Positions 17,433 to 26,126 of a DNA stretch of 64,000 nt are shown piece after piece; within the stretch, counting starts at the first letter, position 1; every line of letters starts with the position of its first letter. Position numbers and translations under genes: made by a program. Below the pieces are notes generated by a model. That model saw only the letters and a list, made by a program, of their open reading frames with translations, was not told the origin of the DNA and did not search any database. The stretch is from UBA10649 sp963700745 (lineage in GTDB: Bacteria > Actinomycetota > Actinomycetes > S36-B12). The stretch spans positions 248,001 to 312,000 of the forward strand of contig CAVOYT010000009.1 in assembly GCA_963700745.1 (NCBI GenBank), given 5' to 3'.

Positions 17433-18076
17433 CGGAGGGCGCGGGCGATCTCGCCGGCGGCCCGGGCCACCCGCGGACCCACCTCAGCATCGTTCAGCTC
17501 CCGCAGCGCGAGCACGCCCACGCTCGCCTCGAGCCCCGGCACGCCGAGCACCGGTACCGCGATCCCGTAGGCACCCTGCGGGCCGTCCCCGGTCGCGACC
17601 ACCCACGGCGGGTCCAGCGGTCGGCCGGCGGTGGTCCGGGCAGCGAGGATCGCTCGTCCAGCCGCGCCGTGCTCGAGCGGATGCCGAGCGCCGGCTCGCG
17701 ACGCCACGTGCAGATCGGAACGGGAAGGCTCGACGACGACCGCCGCGAGTGCCTCCTGACCGTCGACGACGGTCAGGACGGCGGTGGCGTTCACCGCGTC
17801 GGCGAGAAGTCGCAGTGCCGGCATGGCGGTGTCCCGGACGATGGGCTGGACCTGCCGCCCCATGGCGAGCACCCCCAGGCCCAGTCGGCACTTGCCGTCC
17901 GCCGAGCGGCGGATGAACGCGTGCTGCTCGAGCGTGACGACCAGCCGGTACACCACCGTGCGCCCGATGCCGAGGGCTGCGGCCAGTTCGGTAACGGTGA
18001 GCCCATCCGCGGATTCGGCCACCACCTCCAGGACGCGCAGCCCCCGGTCGAGGGTCTGGGATGTCTCTGCTGCCAT
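17429..18076 (-). CDS. IclR family transcriptional regulator
   Basis: 215 residues. An N-terminal winged helix-turn-helix (TLDRGLRVLEVVAESADG, LTVTELAAALGIGRTVVYRL) is followed by the IclR effector domain (AVLTVVDGQEALAAVVVE, HPLEHGAAGRAILAA). It lacks the short N-terminal arm of longer members. Target genes and ligand cannot be inferred: neighbours are an unrelated carboxypeptidase and a membrane protein. Confidence 0.9.
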   Translation of the reverse strand: MAAETSQTLDRGLRVLEVVAESADGLTVTELAAALGIGRTVVYRLVVTLEQHAFIRRSADGKCRLGLGVLAMGRQVQPIVRDTAMPALRLLADAVNATAVLTVVDGQEALAAVVVEPSRSDLHVASRAGARHPLEHGAAGRAILAARTTAGRPLDPPWVVATGDGPQGAYGIAVPVLGVPGLEASVGVLALRELNDAEVGPRVARAAGEIARALR

Positions 18077-18091
18077 GTCGGCGCTGGACGC

Positions 18092-18667
18092 TTACGCGGC
18101 CTTGGCGAATGACCTCAGCCTGAAGGCGGCGAAGATCTCGAGGATGCCGCCGACGACCAGCCAGATGCCGGTGACCCAGGCGAGCGTGACCAGCGAGATG
18201 CCGGGCCACCCGAGGACGACGAATCCGCCGATCAGCATGACGATGCCGCCGAAGATGTTCCAGCCGCGCCCCTGATCCACCTCGGCCGCGGAGAACAGCA
18301 GGCCGAACCCGCGGAACAGGAAGCCGATTCCGATGAGGATGGCAAGGATCTCGACGGCCTGGAAGACCCCGCTGATGGCGAAGAGGCCCAGGATCAGGGA
18401 GAGGATCCCGCCGATGAACAGCAGCGCGCGCATGCCGCCGGACAGGCCCCGGGAGAAACCGCGGATGATCTGGAAGATGCCGCCGACGATCAGCCAGGCC
18501 GCCACGAGGTACGCGAGGACGACGATGGTCTTCCCCGGCCAGGCCAGGGCGATGATGCCGACGATGATGCTCGTGACACCCAGGGTCATGACGACTCCCC
18601 AGTGCCGGCCGATGGCCGCCAGGCCGGTTTCGTCAAGGCCCAGCTGGCCCTCGTCAATCGTGGTCAT
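18092..18667 (-). CDS. HdeD/DUF308 family membrane protein
   Basis: 191 residues with six predicted membrane helices arranged as three DUF308 repeat pairs (GIIALAWPGKTIVVLAYL, LGLFAISGVFQAVEIL, VVLGWPGISLVTLAWV). The repeated pattern of W-P-G between helices is typical of HdeD-like proteins, implicated in acid resistance in enterobacteria but of unknown role in actinobacteria. Start chosen at 18667 because CAAGGAGGTCAC gives a strong ribosome binding site. Confidence 0.88.
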   Translation of the reverse strand: MTTIDEGQLGLDETGLAAIGRHWGVVMTLGVTSIIVGIIALAWPGKTIVVLAYLVAAWLIVGGIFQIIRGFSRGLSGGMRALLFIGGILSLILGLFAISGVFQAVEILAILIGIGFLFRGFGLLFSAAEVDQGRGWNIFGGIVMLIGGFVVLGWPGISLVTLAWVTGIWLVVGGILEIFAAFRLRSFAKAA

Positions 18668-18764
18668 GTGACCTCCTTGGATCTCACTGGGCGCACGATG
18701 CGCCAGCATCGCCCACTCTAGGCCCGAGTCACCGACTATCGGGCGTTGACACGCCTCGCGTCCG

Positions 18765-19502
18765 TCAGCCGAATACGCGGGCGAGGAAGTCCCGGGTCTC
18801 CGGCTCCCTCGGGGCACTGAAGATCTCGTCCGGCGGCCCCTCCTCACGGACGACCCCGTCGTGGAGGAAGCAGACCCGGTCGGCCACCTCACGGGCGAAG
18901 CCCATCTCGTGGGTGGCCATGACGATCGTGAGGCCGCCGGCCTTGAGGTCTCTAACCGCGTCCAGCACCTCCCCCACCAGGAGCGGATCCAGGGCCGAGG
19001 TGATCTCGTCGAACAGCATGAGCTCGGGCTGCATCGCCAGTGCTCGCACGATGGCCACGCGCTGGGCCTGCCCGCCGGAGAGTCGGTCGGGATACTCGCT
19101 CGCCTTGGCGCCCAGGCCGAACCGGTCGAGCAGGGCGACGGCCTCCTCCCGAGCCTGCGAGGCGGGCACCCCGACGACCTTGCGCGGAGCGAGGGTGACG
19201 TTGTCGAGAACCGTCATGTGGGGGAACAGGTTGTAGGACTGGAAAACGATGCCGATCCGACGGCGGATCCGATCCAGGTCGATGCCCGGATCCGACACCT
19301 CGACGTCCCCGTCGAGCACGATGCGGCCGGCGTCGACGGTCTCGAGTCCGTTGATGCACCGCAGCAGGGTCGACTTCCCCGAGCCGGACGCCCCGATCAG
19401 GACGACGGCCTGGTGCGCATCGACGTGCAGGTCGATCCCCCGGAGGACCGAGTGCTCCTCGAACGACTTCCACACGCCGGTGACCTCGAGCAAGGGCGTC
19501 AT
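18765..19502 (-). CDS. Polar amino-acid ABC transporter ATPase (GlnQ type)
   Basis: 245 residues, complete. Walker A GASGSGKST, Q-loop VFQSYNLFPHMTVL, signature LSGGQAQRVAIVRAL, Walker B LMLFDEITSALDP, H-loop MATHEMGFAREVADRV. The PAAT-family phrase SYNLFPHMT and THEMGFA support amino-acid import. Last gene of a three-gene minus-strand operon with the permease (overlap of 4 bp, ATGA) and the binding protein. Confidence 0.94.
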   Translation of the reverse strand: MTPLLEVTGVWKSFEEHSVLRGIDLHVDAHQAVVLIGASGSGKSTLLRCINGLETVDAGRIVLDGDVEVSDPGIDLDRIRRRIGIVFQSYNLFPHMTVLDNVTLAPRKVVGVPASQAREEAVALLDRFGLGAKASEYPDRLSGGQAQRVAIVRALAMQPELMLFDEITSALDPLLVGEVLDAVRDLKAGGLTIVMATHEMGFAREVADRVCFLHDGVVREEGPPDEIFSAPREPETRDFLARVFG

Positions 19503-20368
19503 GCCACTCCCCCGGCCCGCTGGCGTCGGGCCATGCGCCCCTGCACCCAGTCCGCGAACCGCGTCATCGGGATCGTCAGGGCGATGAAGATGAGGGCCGC
19601 CGCGACGTAGGGCGTGTAGTTGAACGTCGACGACGCATCGATCTGGGCCTGGCGGAGGACCTCGATCGGCCCGAGGACCGACACGAGGGCCGTGTCCTTC
19701 TGCAGCGAGATGAAGTCGTTGAGCAGGGGCGGCACGACGTTCCGGATGGCCTGGGGAAGCACCACGAATCGATTGGTCTGCAGGACCGACAGGCCCAGCG
19801 ATCTGGCGGCCATCCGCTGGCTCGGATGCACCGATCCGATACCAGCGCGGAACACCTCGGCCACGTAGGCGCTGTAGGACAGGATCAGCGCCACCGTGCC
19901 CCAGAACACCGGGCTGTTTGGCACTCCCTGAAGGCGCAGCGCCGGCACCCCGAAGCCGAGCAGGAAGATCACCAGGATGGTCGGCACGCCGCGGAAGACA
20001 TCGACGTAGATGGTCGCCAGTACCCGCAACGGCAGGAAGATCGGCGCCCGCAGCGTCCGAGTCAGCGCGATGAGCAGGCTGAACACCAGGATGATCGGCT
20101 CGGCGATCAGGAAGATCTGCACGTTGAGCATGAAGGCCTCGAGCAGACCCGGGAGTGAGTCGGCGAACTGCTCGGGGTTGAAGAACGTCTCCTGGACGAC
20201 GGGCCAGCCGGGCGTCTGGGTCACCAGCAAGGCAACGACGACGGTGAACCCGATCAGGCTCGCCATGCCGACGAAGGCATTGCGGCGGGCAGTGCGACGC
20301 GCCAGCGCCTGGCGCACCGGGTCCTGATAGGCCACTGGTGTGCCAGGCACTGGCGGAGACATCGTCAT
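19499..20368 (-). CDS. Polar amino-acid ABC transporter permease
   Basis: 289 residues, HisM/GlnP type. An N-terminal cytoplasmic arm precedes about six helices. The EAA-like coupling loop is RMAARSLGLSVLQTNRFVVL, followed by PQAIRNVVPPLLNDFI. DVFRGVPTILVIFLLGFG is a family hallmark. It pairs with the ATPase at 18765-19502 and the lipoprotein at 20409-21359; only one permease is encoded, so it likely acts as a homodimer. Confidence 0.94.
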   Translation of the reverse strand: MTMSPPVPGTPVAYQDPVRQALARRTARRNAFVGMASLIGFTVVVALLVTQTPGWPVVQETFFNPEQFADSLPGLLEAFMLNVQIFLIAEPIILVFSLLIALTRTLRAPIFLPLRVLATIYVDVFRGVPTILVIFLLGFGVPALRLQGVPNSPVFWGTVALILSYSAYVAEVFRAGIGSVHPSQRMAARSLGLSVLQTNRFVVLPQAIRNVVPPLLNDFISLQKDTALVSVLGPIEVLRQAQIDASSTFNYTPYVAAALIFIALTIPMTRFADWVQGRMARRQRAGGVA

Positions 20369-20408
20369 GTCGAAGACTCAGCGACGGCGCGAGGACGCGC
20401 AGACGCCC

Positions 20409-21359
20409 CTACTCCGTGAAGTAGGGCGCTGAATCACCGGCGAGCCACTCGTCCTGGATCGCCTGCAGCTCACCTGACGCGGCCAGCTCGTCCAGCACCC
20501 CGTTCACGCAGGTGACGAGCGGGTTGTCCGTCGCGAAGAGGAGACCGAACTGCTCGCCACCCTCCTGTGCGGGGAACTGGCCGACGATCTTGCTGTTGTC
20601 GATCTCGGCCGCCGTGATGTAGTACGCGGTGGGCAGGTCGACCACGATGCCGTCGATCTGCCCGTTGTTGAGGGCGCTCTTGGCATCGTTGGTGTCGTTG
20701 TACACGTAGGGCTTGTCCGCGGGCTGGACCACGTCCGTGATGAAGTCCAGGCTCGTCGTTCCGACCTGGGCGCCCAGCTTGGCCGCCTGCAGCTCGGCCA
20801 GGGTCGTCGCATTGGCGATCGGCGAGTCATTGAGGGCGACCACGGCCTGGTTCACGGTGTAGTACCCGTTCGAGAAGTCCACGGCCTTCTCGCGCTTGGG
20901 CGTGATGGAGATCTGGTTGATGTCGAAGTCGAAGTCCTTGTCGCCCGGCGCGTACGACTTGTTGAACGGCACGACGGTCCACGTCACCTCGTTCTGGGCG
21001 AAGCCAAGACCCTCCGCCACCGCGTAGGCCACGGCCGACTCGAAGCCCTGGCCGTTGGTCGGGTCGTCGTCGACGAAGTACGGCGGGTAGGCGGGGGTGT
21101 CCGTGCCGATGGTGAGCGTGCCCGGCGTCACGAGGGTCAGGTTCTCCCTTGAGCACTCGTCAAGGGCGGGCTCGGCCGACGCGGCAGCGCTGGATGCCGC
21201 TTCGGTCGGGGCAGCGCTCGCGGACTCGGCGGGTGCGGCGGCGCTGGACGAGGTGGCAGTGGTGGCCGAGGGCTCCTGGGCGCAGCCGGCCAGCAGCACC
21301 CCGACGGAGGCGAGGGCGAGGGCGGGGAACAGGACACGGCGCGTGGACAGTCCGGACAT
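20409..21359 (-). CDS. Amino-acid ABC transporter substrate-binding lipoprotein
   Basis: 316 residues. Lipoprotein signal with lipobox VLLAGC, then a Ser/Ala/Thr-rich linker of about 45 residues, then a family 3 solute-binding fold (LTIGTDTPAYPPYFVDD, DFDINQISITPKREKAVDFS, QIDGIVVDLPTAYYIT). The phrase ITPKRE..DFS is the amino-acid-binding signature. Start at 21359 has GAAGGAG upstream. First gene of the importer operon. Ligand (for example an acidic or polar amino acid) not resolvable. Confidence 0.93.
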   Translation of the reverse strand: MSGLSTRRVLFPALALASVGVLLAGCAQEPSATTATSSSAAAPAESASAAPTEAASSAAASAEPALDECSRENLTLVTPGTLTIGTDTPAYPPYFVDDDPTNGQGFESAVAYAVAEGLGFAQNEVTWTVVPFNKSYAPGDKDFDFDINQISITPKREKAVDFSNGYYTVNQAVVALNDSPIANATTLAELQAAKLGAQVGTTSLDFITDVVQPADKPYVYNDTNDAKSALNNGQIDGIVVDLPTAYYITAAEIDNSKIVGQFPAQEGGEQFGLLFATDNPLVTCVNGVLDELAASGELQAIQDEWLAGDSAPYFTE

Positions 21360-21468
21360 GGACGACGATCTCCTTCGTGCCGATGACGTTCGCATCGGCG
21401 GGGCCATCCTGTCAGAGACCCGGTCAACCCGGCCCTCGGCATCCTCCCGGCCCGATCCCGGGGCAGGG

Positions 21469-22893
21469 TCAGGCCGGGGGCCTCATACGACTGGCCACCA
21501 GGGCGGCCGCGGCGGAGACCGTCGCCGAGGCGCACCAGAGCAGTGCATAGGTCGTGGCCGTGGCTCCACCCGATGCCACCGCCATGGCGTGGCCCAGGCC
21601 GAGGAGCGAGATGACCACCACACTCATGACGGAGTCCACGATCTGGATCGCGGACGAGTTCTGGCCGAGGTCGGACTCGGGGGACAGTCGCATGACCTGC
21701 ACGGAGGCCGACGGGATCGACAGACCCATGCCGAACGCCCCGATGGCCCACGACACGGCGGCTATCCAGGGGGGCAGGTCGGTCAGAACCGAGGCCGGGA
21801 GGGTGAGAAGGCTGACCGTGACGATGGCGGCGCCGATTCTCACGGCCTGGGAGCGGTCGAGGTCGCCGGGCAGCCGGCTCTGCACGTACGAACCCGTCGC
21901 CCACATCATGGCGGCGGTCGCCAGGATGAGCCCGGCCTGCGTCACCGTGAGGCCGCGGGTCTCGACCATCGCGAGCGGGACGAAGACCTCGGCGGAGAAG
22001 AACGCCGACGCGATCAGCCCGCGCATCATGACGCTGGTCGGCAGGCCGCGCCGGAACTTCAGCGCACCGGTGGGGAGCAGGTACCGTACCGACGCGATCA
22101 GGACCACGAATCCCAGCACCGCCTCGACGCCCCCCGCGACGTTCAGCCGCAGCACACCATCCTGAACTGCGACCAGCGCCAAAGTGGCGACGAGGCCGGC
22201 AGCCAGCCGCCGCCGCGTGGACGCTTGCGGGGTCCCGCCCTGGTAGGCGCTCAGGCGCGGGTAGAGCAGGAGCGCCGGCAGGACGACAAGGACGGGCACG
22301 ATCCAGAACACGGCTCGCCAGGTGATCACGTCGGTGAGCCATCCGGCGATGACGGGACCGACGAGCGACGGGACGATCCAGGCGGCGGCCAGTACCGAGA
22401 ACGCCTTCGCGCGCAGGTCGACCGGGAAGGCCCGGGCGATCAGGACGTACACGCCGACGATGACGAGTCCGCCGCCGATGCCCTGGAGGGCGCGCCCGAG
22501 CACCAAGGTGGCGAGGTTGAACGCGGTTCCGGCCACGACCGCGCCGATGCACAGCGAGATGACGCCGGCCGTCAACGGCCCGCGGGGACCCGTGGAGTCG
22601 GACCACAGCCCGCCGACGACCATCGCGAACAGCGAGGCCACCACGAAGGCGTTGAATGCCCAGGTGTAGCTGCCGAGGGCGTCGAGCTCCGTCGCCGCGA
22701 CCGGCATCACGGTGGCCGTGCCGATCGCCTCGAAGGCGAGCAGGGTGATCAGCGAGACGATGCCGATCGACAGCGGGCCGTACCGCCCCCGCCATACCGA
22801 GGCGGGTGCGTCGACCGCCGCGGTCTCGTCGGTCAGGAGTCCTTTCCTGAGTCCCCGCCGCCGCGCGGAAGGCCCGCGTGGATGGCCTCGCAC
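21469..22893 (-). CDS. MFS transporter, DHA2-like
   Basis: About 450 residues with 12-14 helices. Family motif A-like LWSDSTGPRGPLTAG follows helix 2, and motif C-like AAWIVPSLVGPVIAGW lies in helix 5. Probably exports small hydrophobic compounds. The start is uncertain: the ATG at 22893 would add 20 residues lying inside the end of the DUF3039 gene, while a CTG near 22838 (LTDETAAVDAP) fits the spacing better. Minus strand, directly behind DUF3039. Confidence 0.85.
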   Translation of the reverse strand: MRGHPRGPSARRRGLRKGLLTDETAAVDAPASVWRGRYGPLSIGIVSLITLLAFEAIGTATVMPVAATELDALGSYTWAFNAFVVASLFAMVVGGLWSDSTGPRGPLTAGVISLCIGAVVAGTAFNLATLVLGRALQGIGGGLVIVGVYVLIARAFPVDLRAKAFSVLAAAWIVPSLVGPVIAGWLTDVITWRAVFWIVPVLVVLPALLLYPRLSAYQGGTPQASTRRRLAAGLVATLALVAVQDGVLRLNVAGGVEAVLGFVVLIASVRYLLPTGALKFRRGLPTSVMMRGLIASAFFSAEVFVPLAMVETRGLTVTQAGLILATAAMMWATGSYVQSRLPGDLDRSQAVRIGAAIVTVSLLTLPASVLTDLPPWIAAVSWAIGAFGMGLSIPSASVQVMRLSPESDLGQNSSAIQIVDSVMSVVVISLLGLGHAMAVASGGATATTYALLWCASATVSAAAALVASRMRPPA

Positions 22894-23111
22894 TCAGGGC
22901 AGATCGGGAACTTCTCGGGATCGCGGCTCGGAGTCCACACCTTGCCGCACAGCGCCTTCACCGGCGCACCCGTGACGGCGCTCTCCACGATCTTCGCCTT
23001 CTCCACGTAGTGCGAGAAGCGCTCGTGGTCCCCCTCGTCGGTTGAGACCGTGCGCTCCTCCAGCAGCGTGCCGCCGGAGAGCGAGGGGGCGTCGAGGGGC
23101 TGATTCTCCAT
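22833..23111 (-). CDS. DUF3039 family small zinc-ribbon-like protein
   Basis: 92 residues. The conserved block is HYVEKAKIVESAVTGAPVKALCGKVWTP cut at EKFPICPECEAIH, with one Cys in ALCGK and a CPxC pair, as in DUF3039 proteins restricted to actinobacteria. Likely binds a metal. Function unknown. Start MENQPLDAP at 23111 chosen as the last ATG before the conserved region. Confidence 0.85.
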   Translation of the reverse strand: MENQPLDAPSLSGGTLLEERTVSTDEGDHERFSHYVEKAKIVESAVTGAPVKALCGKVWTPSRDPEKFPICPECEAIHAGLPRGGGDSGKDS

Positions 23112-23157
23112 GCCGCGGATTGTAGGGCGCGGTGCGACCGGATTCGGGCAACCGCGC

Positions 23158-23187
23158 TTCACAGATACCCTCCGGGGTATGTAGAAT
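23158..23187 (+). promoter_or_regulatory. Promoter with CsoR/CstR-type operator, leaderless thioredoxin gene
   Basis: -35 TTCACA (23158-23163), 18-bp spacer, -10 TAGAAT (23182-23187), then six bases to the ATG at 23194. The spacer holds the palindrome ATACCC-TCCG-GGGTAT (23165-23180), the 6-4-6 pattern of CsoR-family operators. The same arms and spacing recur at 29421-29436 beside the CsoR/CstR-like gene. Confidence 0.75.
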
Positions 23188-23193
23188 GGCCGC

Positions 23194-23577
23194 ATGACGA
23201 CGACCAACCTCACCGAGGCAACCTTCTCCGAGACCATCTCCGACAATCCCATCGTCCTGGTGGACTTCTGGGCCGAATGGTGTGGACCGTGCCGGATGTT
23301 CGCCCCGGTCTACGAGACCGTGTCCGAGGGCAATCCGGACATCGTCTTCGCGAAGGTGGATACCGAGGCCGAGCAGGGCCTGGCGGGTGCCTTCGGCATC
23401 TCGTCCATCCCCACGCTCATGGCCATCCGTGACGGCGTCGTCCTGTACTCGCAGGCCGGCGCACTTCCTGAGCAGGCGCTCACCAACCTGATCCAGGCGG
23501 TGCGCGATGTCGACATGGAGGAGGTTCGCGCCTCGATCGCGGCCGACTCCGAGGCCGCTTCCACACCTGCCGAGTAG
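23194..23577 (+). CDS. trxA: Thioredoxin
   Basis: 127 residues. Active site WAEWCGPCRM with Cys30 and Cys33, and the cis-proline region ISSIPTLMAI. Normal thioredoxin core of about 105 residues plus a 20-residue acidic, Ala-rich tail. General disulfide reductase in the cytoplasm; the leaderless promoter carries a CsoR/CstR-like operator, which would make this thioredoxin respond to reactive sulfur or metal stress. No trxB is adjacent. Confidence 0.95.
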   Translation: MTTTNLTEATFSETISDNPIVLVDFWAEWCGPCRMFAPVYETVSEGNPDIVFAKVDTEAEQGLAGAFGISSIPTLMAIRDGVVLYSQAGALPEQALTNLIQAVRDVDMEEVRASIAADSEAASTPAE

Positions 23578-23686
23578 GAATTCATGGCCGAAGGCCCTGA
23601 GGAATGGGACCTTGGTCCGTGTCTGCGGTTGAAACCCGCGAACTAGCGTGGTAGCGCACGTACATTCAGCTGGGAGGGCGACCGAA

Positions 23687-24058
23687 ATGCCGCAGCAACC
23701 GCTTGCACAGGTGCCGAAAGATGCTCAGTGGTACTGGCAGGAGCATGGCGCCTGCCGCCTCGCGGACCCCCTGCTGTTCTTCCATCCGCAGAACGAGCGC
23801 GGATCGTCGCGGGTACGCCGCGACCGCTCGGCGAAGGTGATCTGCGCCGGGTGCGACGTGCGCATGGAGTGCGCCGACTACGCCGTCCGCGCCCGCGAGC
23901 CCTACGGCGTGTGGGGTGGCCTCTCCGAGGAGGACCGCGAGCACATCTACGCCCGACTCGACTCCCGCCACTACCCGCGGCAGAAGGGCGAGGGCCTGAG
24001 GGTCGCCAGCGAGGAGATCGCGGCGGCTGTGTCCCCGCGAGCCCTTGGCATCGCCTGA
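23687..24058 (+). CDS. whiB3: WhiB-family iron-sulfur regulator, WhiB3/WhiD type
   Basis: 123 residues. Four cysteines at 23, 53, 56 and 62 (GACR, ICAGC, MEC) would hold a 4Fe-4S cluster; their positions equal those of M. tuberculosis WhiB3. The N-terminal WYWQEHGACR, FFHPQNERG and the turn EPYGVWGGLSEED also match WhiB3. These proteins bind the primary sigma factor and sense redox or NO. The ATG at 23687 follows GGGAGG; an upstream GTG at 23648 lacks one. A -35/-10 pair (TTGAAA, TAGCGT) lies near 23625-23650. Confidence 0.9.
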   Translation: MPQQPLAQVPKDAQWYWQEHGACRLADPLLFFHPQNERGSSRVRRDRSAKVICAGCDVRMECADYAVRAREPYGVWGGLSEEDREHIYARLDSRHYPRQKGEGLRVASEEIAAAVSPRALGIA

Positions 24059-24096
24059 GCTGCACCCGGCCGGCGTTCAACCGCCCCACCGACAGA

Positions 24097-24154
24097 CGAG
24101 TGGCCCGCCGTGGCTGAGGTTCCGATCCGGAACCCCGCCACGGCGGGCCACTCG
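24097..24154. terminator. Strong bidirectional hairpin between whiB3 and pckG
   Basis: Perfect 18-bp arms (CGAGTGGCCCGCCGTGGC and its complement) flank a 22-base loop that itself contains GGTTCCG-ATC-CGGAACC. Position between two convergent genes suits termination of both. Confidence 0.9.
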
Positions 24155-24161
24155 AGTTAGG

Positions 24162-25988
24162 TCAGGCTCCTTGCAGGCGAGCCCGCAGTGACGCGAGCTG
24201 CTCGCGCAGTTCCGCCGGCACGCGGTCTCCGAACTTGTCGAAGTACTCCTCGGTCAGGTCGGACTCCGCCAACCACGTCACCGGATCGATGGCGAACAGC
24301 TCGGCGGCCTTCTCGGCGCTCAGGTCGAGCCCGGTCATGTCGATGGCTCCCTCTGCGGGCAGCCGGCCGATCGGGGTGTCGACCGCCTCGGCCTGGTCGT
24401 CGAGCCGCTTGATGATCCACTCGAGCACGCGGGAGTTGTCACCGAAGCCGGGCCAGATGAACTTGCCGTCGGCATCCTTGCGGAACCAGTTGACCGCATA
24501 GATGCGAGGCAGCTTCTCAGCGTCAGTGAAGGTGCCGATCTTGAGCCAGTGGCCCCAGTAGTCGGCCATGTTGTAGCCGCAGAACGGCAGCATGGCGAAC
24601 GGATCCCGGCGCAGCTGGCCAACGCCGCCGACGGCGGCCGCGGTCATCTCGCTGGAGACGGTGGCTCCCATGAACACGCCGTGGCCCCAGTCGTACGACT
24701 CGGTCACCAACGGGACGTTGGTCGCGCGTCGGCCACCGAACAGGATCGCGTCGATCGGGACGCCGGCCGGATCCTCCCAGTTGGGAGCGATCGACGGGCA
24801 CTGCCCCGCGGGAGCCGTGAAACGGGCATTCGGGTGGCTCGACGGTTCCGGGGACTCGGGCGTCCAGTCACGCCCCTTCCAGTCGATGAGGTGAGCCGGC
24901 GGCTCATCAGTCAGGCCCTCCCACCAGATGTCTCCGTCGTCGGTGAGGGCGACATTCGTGTAGATCGAATTCGCGTAGAGCGTGCGCACGGCGTTGGCGT
25001 TCGTGTCCATCCCCGTGCCGGGCGCGACTCCGAAGAATCCAGCCTCGGGGTTGATGGCATACAGCCGGCCGTCCTCGCCGAAGCGCATCCACGCGATGTC
25101 GTCCCCGACCGTCTCGACGGTCCAGCCGGGAACCGTCGGCTCGAGCATGGCCAGGTTCGTCTTGCCGCACGCGGACGGGAACGCCGCGGTGATGTAGTGG
25201 GCGGTGCCCTGCGGTGAGGTGAGCTTGAGGATGAGCATGTGCTCGGCCATCCAGCCCTCGTCGCGCGCCATCGCCGAGGCGATCCGCAGCGCGAAGCACT
25301 TCTTGCCGAGCAGGGCGTTGCCGCCGTAGCCCGAGCCGTACGACCAGATCTCACGCGTCTCGGGGAAGTGGACGATGTACTTCGTGTCGTTGCAGGGCCA
25401 CGCGACGTCCGGCCGGGCGGTCCCGTCGGCGTCGACCAGCGGGTACCCAACCGAATGGACAGCCGGGACGAACTCGCCGAACTCGCCGATCTGGTCGAGT
25501 GCCGCCTGCCCCATCCGCGTCATGATCCGCATGTTCACCACGACGTAGGGCGAGTCCGTGATCTCGACGCCCAGCTGAGCGATGCGCGAACCGAGCGGTC
25601 CCATCGAGAACGGGATGACGTACATGGTGCGACCGCGCATGCAGCCGTCGAAAAGGCCCCGCAGGGTCGCGCGCATCTCCGATGGCTCGGCCCAGTTGTT
25701 GGTGGGGCCGGCGTCGACCTCGCGCTGGGAGCAGATGAAGGTGCGATCCTCGACGCGAGCAACGTCGTGCGGGTCCGAGCGGGCGAGGAAAGAGTTCGGG
25801 CGGATCTCCGGGTTGAGGCGGATGAAGGTCCCAGCCTCGACCATCTCGTCGGTGAGTCGGAGCCACTCCTCGTCGGATCCGTCGGCCCAGACCACCCGAT
25901 CCGGCTGAGCGAGTGCGGCAACCTCCTCGACCCACTCCAGGAGCTGCTTGTTCTTGGTCGGGGGGTTCTCCAGGCCGGGAACAGACAT
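24162..25988 (-). CDS. pckG: Phosphoenolpyruvate carboxykinase (GTP)
   Basis: 608 residues, intact. Converts oxaloacetate and GTP to PEP, GDP and CO2 (gluconeogenesis or anaplerosis). The P-loop FPSACGKTN lies at about 272-280. Other GTP-class signatures are ARSDPHDVARVEDRTFICS, SYGSGYGGNALLGKKCFAL and GGRRATNVPLV. Length agrees with actinobacterial PckG. The ATG at 25988 is preferred over a GTG two codons upstream. A palindrome GTGAC-N7-GTCAC sits 33 bp upstream. Confidence 0.97.
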   Translation of the reverse strand: MSVPGLENPPTKNKQLLEWVEEVAALAQPDRVVWADGSDEEWLRLTDEMVEAGTFIRLNPEIRPNSFLARSDPHDVARVEDRTFICSQREVDAGPTNNWAEPSEMRATLRGLFDGCMRGRTMYVIPFSMGPLGSRIAQLGVEITDSPYVVVNMRIMTRMGQAALDQIGEFGEFVPAVHSVGYPLVDADGTARPDVAWPCNDTKYIVHFPETREIWSYGSGYGGNALLGKKCFALRIASAMARDEGWMAEHMLILKLTSPQGTAHYITAAFPSACGKTNLAMLEPTVPGWTVETVGDDIAWMRFGEDGRLYAINPEAGFFGVAPGTGMDTNANAVRTLYANSIYTNVALTDDGDIWWEGLTDEPPAHLIDWKGRDWTPESPEPSSHPNARFTAPAGQCPSIAPNWEDPAGVPIDAILFGGRRATNVPLVTESYDWGHGVFMGATVSSEMTAAAVGGVGQLRRDPFAMLPFCGYNMADYWGHWLKIGTFTDAEKLPRIYAVNWFRKDADGKFIWPGFGDNSRVLEWIIKRLDDQAEAVDTPIGRLPAEGAIDMTGLDLSAEKAAELFAIDPVTWLAESDLTEEYFDKFGDRVPAELREQLASLRARLQGA

Positions 25989-26020
25989 GAACACGCTCCA
26001 GTGCGATCGAAGGAACCGAC

Positions 26021-26037
26021 GTGACTGTGGCTGTCAC
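26021..26037. promoter_or_regulatory. Inverted repeat in the pckG upstream region
   Basis: GTGAC-TGTGGCT-GTCAC, 17 bp, 33 bp before the pckG start. It resembles a CRP/GlxR-like half-site pair (TGTGA/TCACA) but the spacer is longer than the usual six bases, so the regulator is uncertain. Confidence 0.35.
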
Positions 26038-26126
26038 AACGGGTTGACTTACAGGATGCACCGTCGAGGACGTCCGGGGCGACCTCAACGTCCATGCAAG
26101 CGCTGTCGTGTGACCAAATCCACAGG

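Noticed and set aside
23648..23686. Upstream GTG start for the WhiB gene
   Set aside because: It would add 13 residues not seen in WhiB3, lacks a ribosome binding site and overlaps the -10 box; the ATG at 23687 has GGGAGG upstream.
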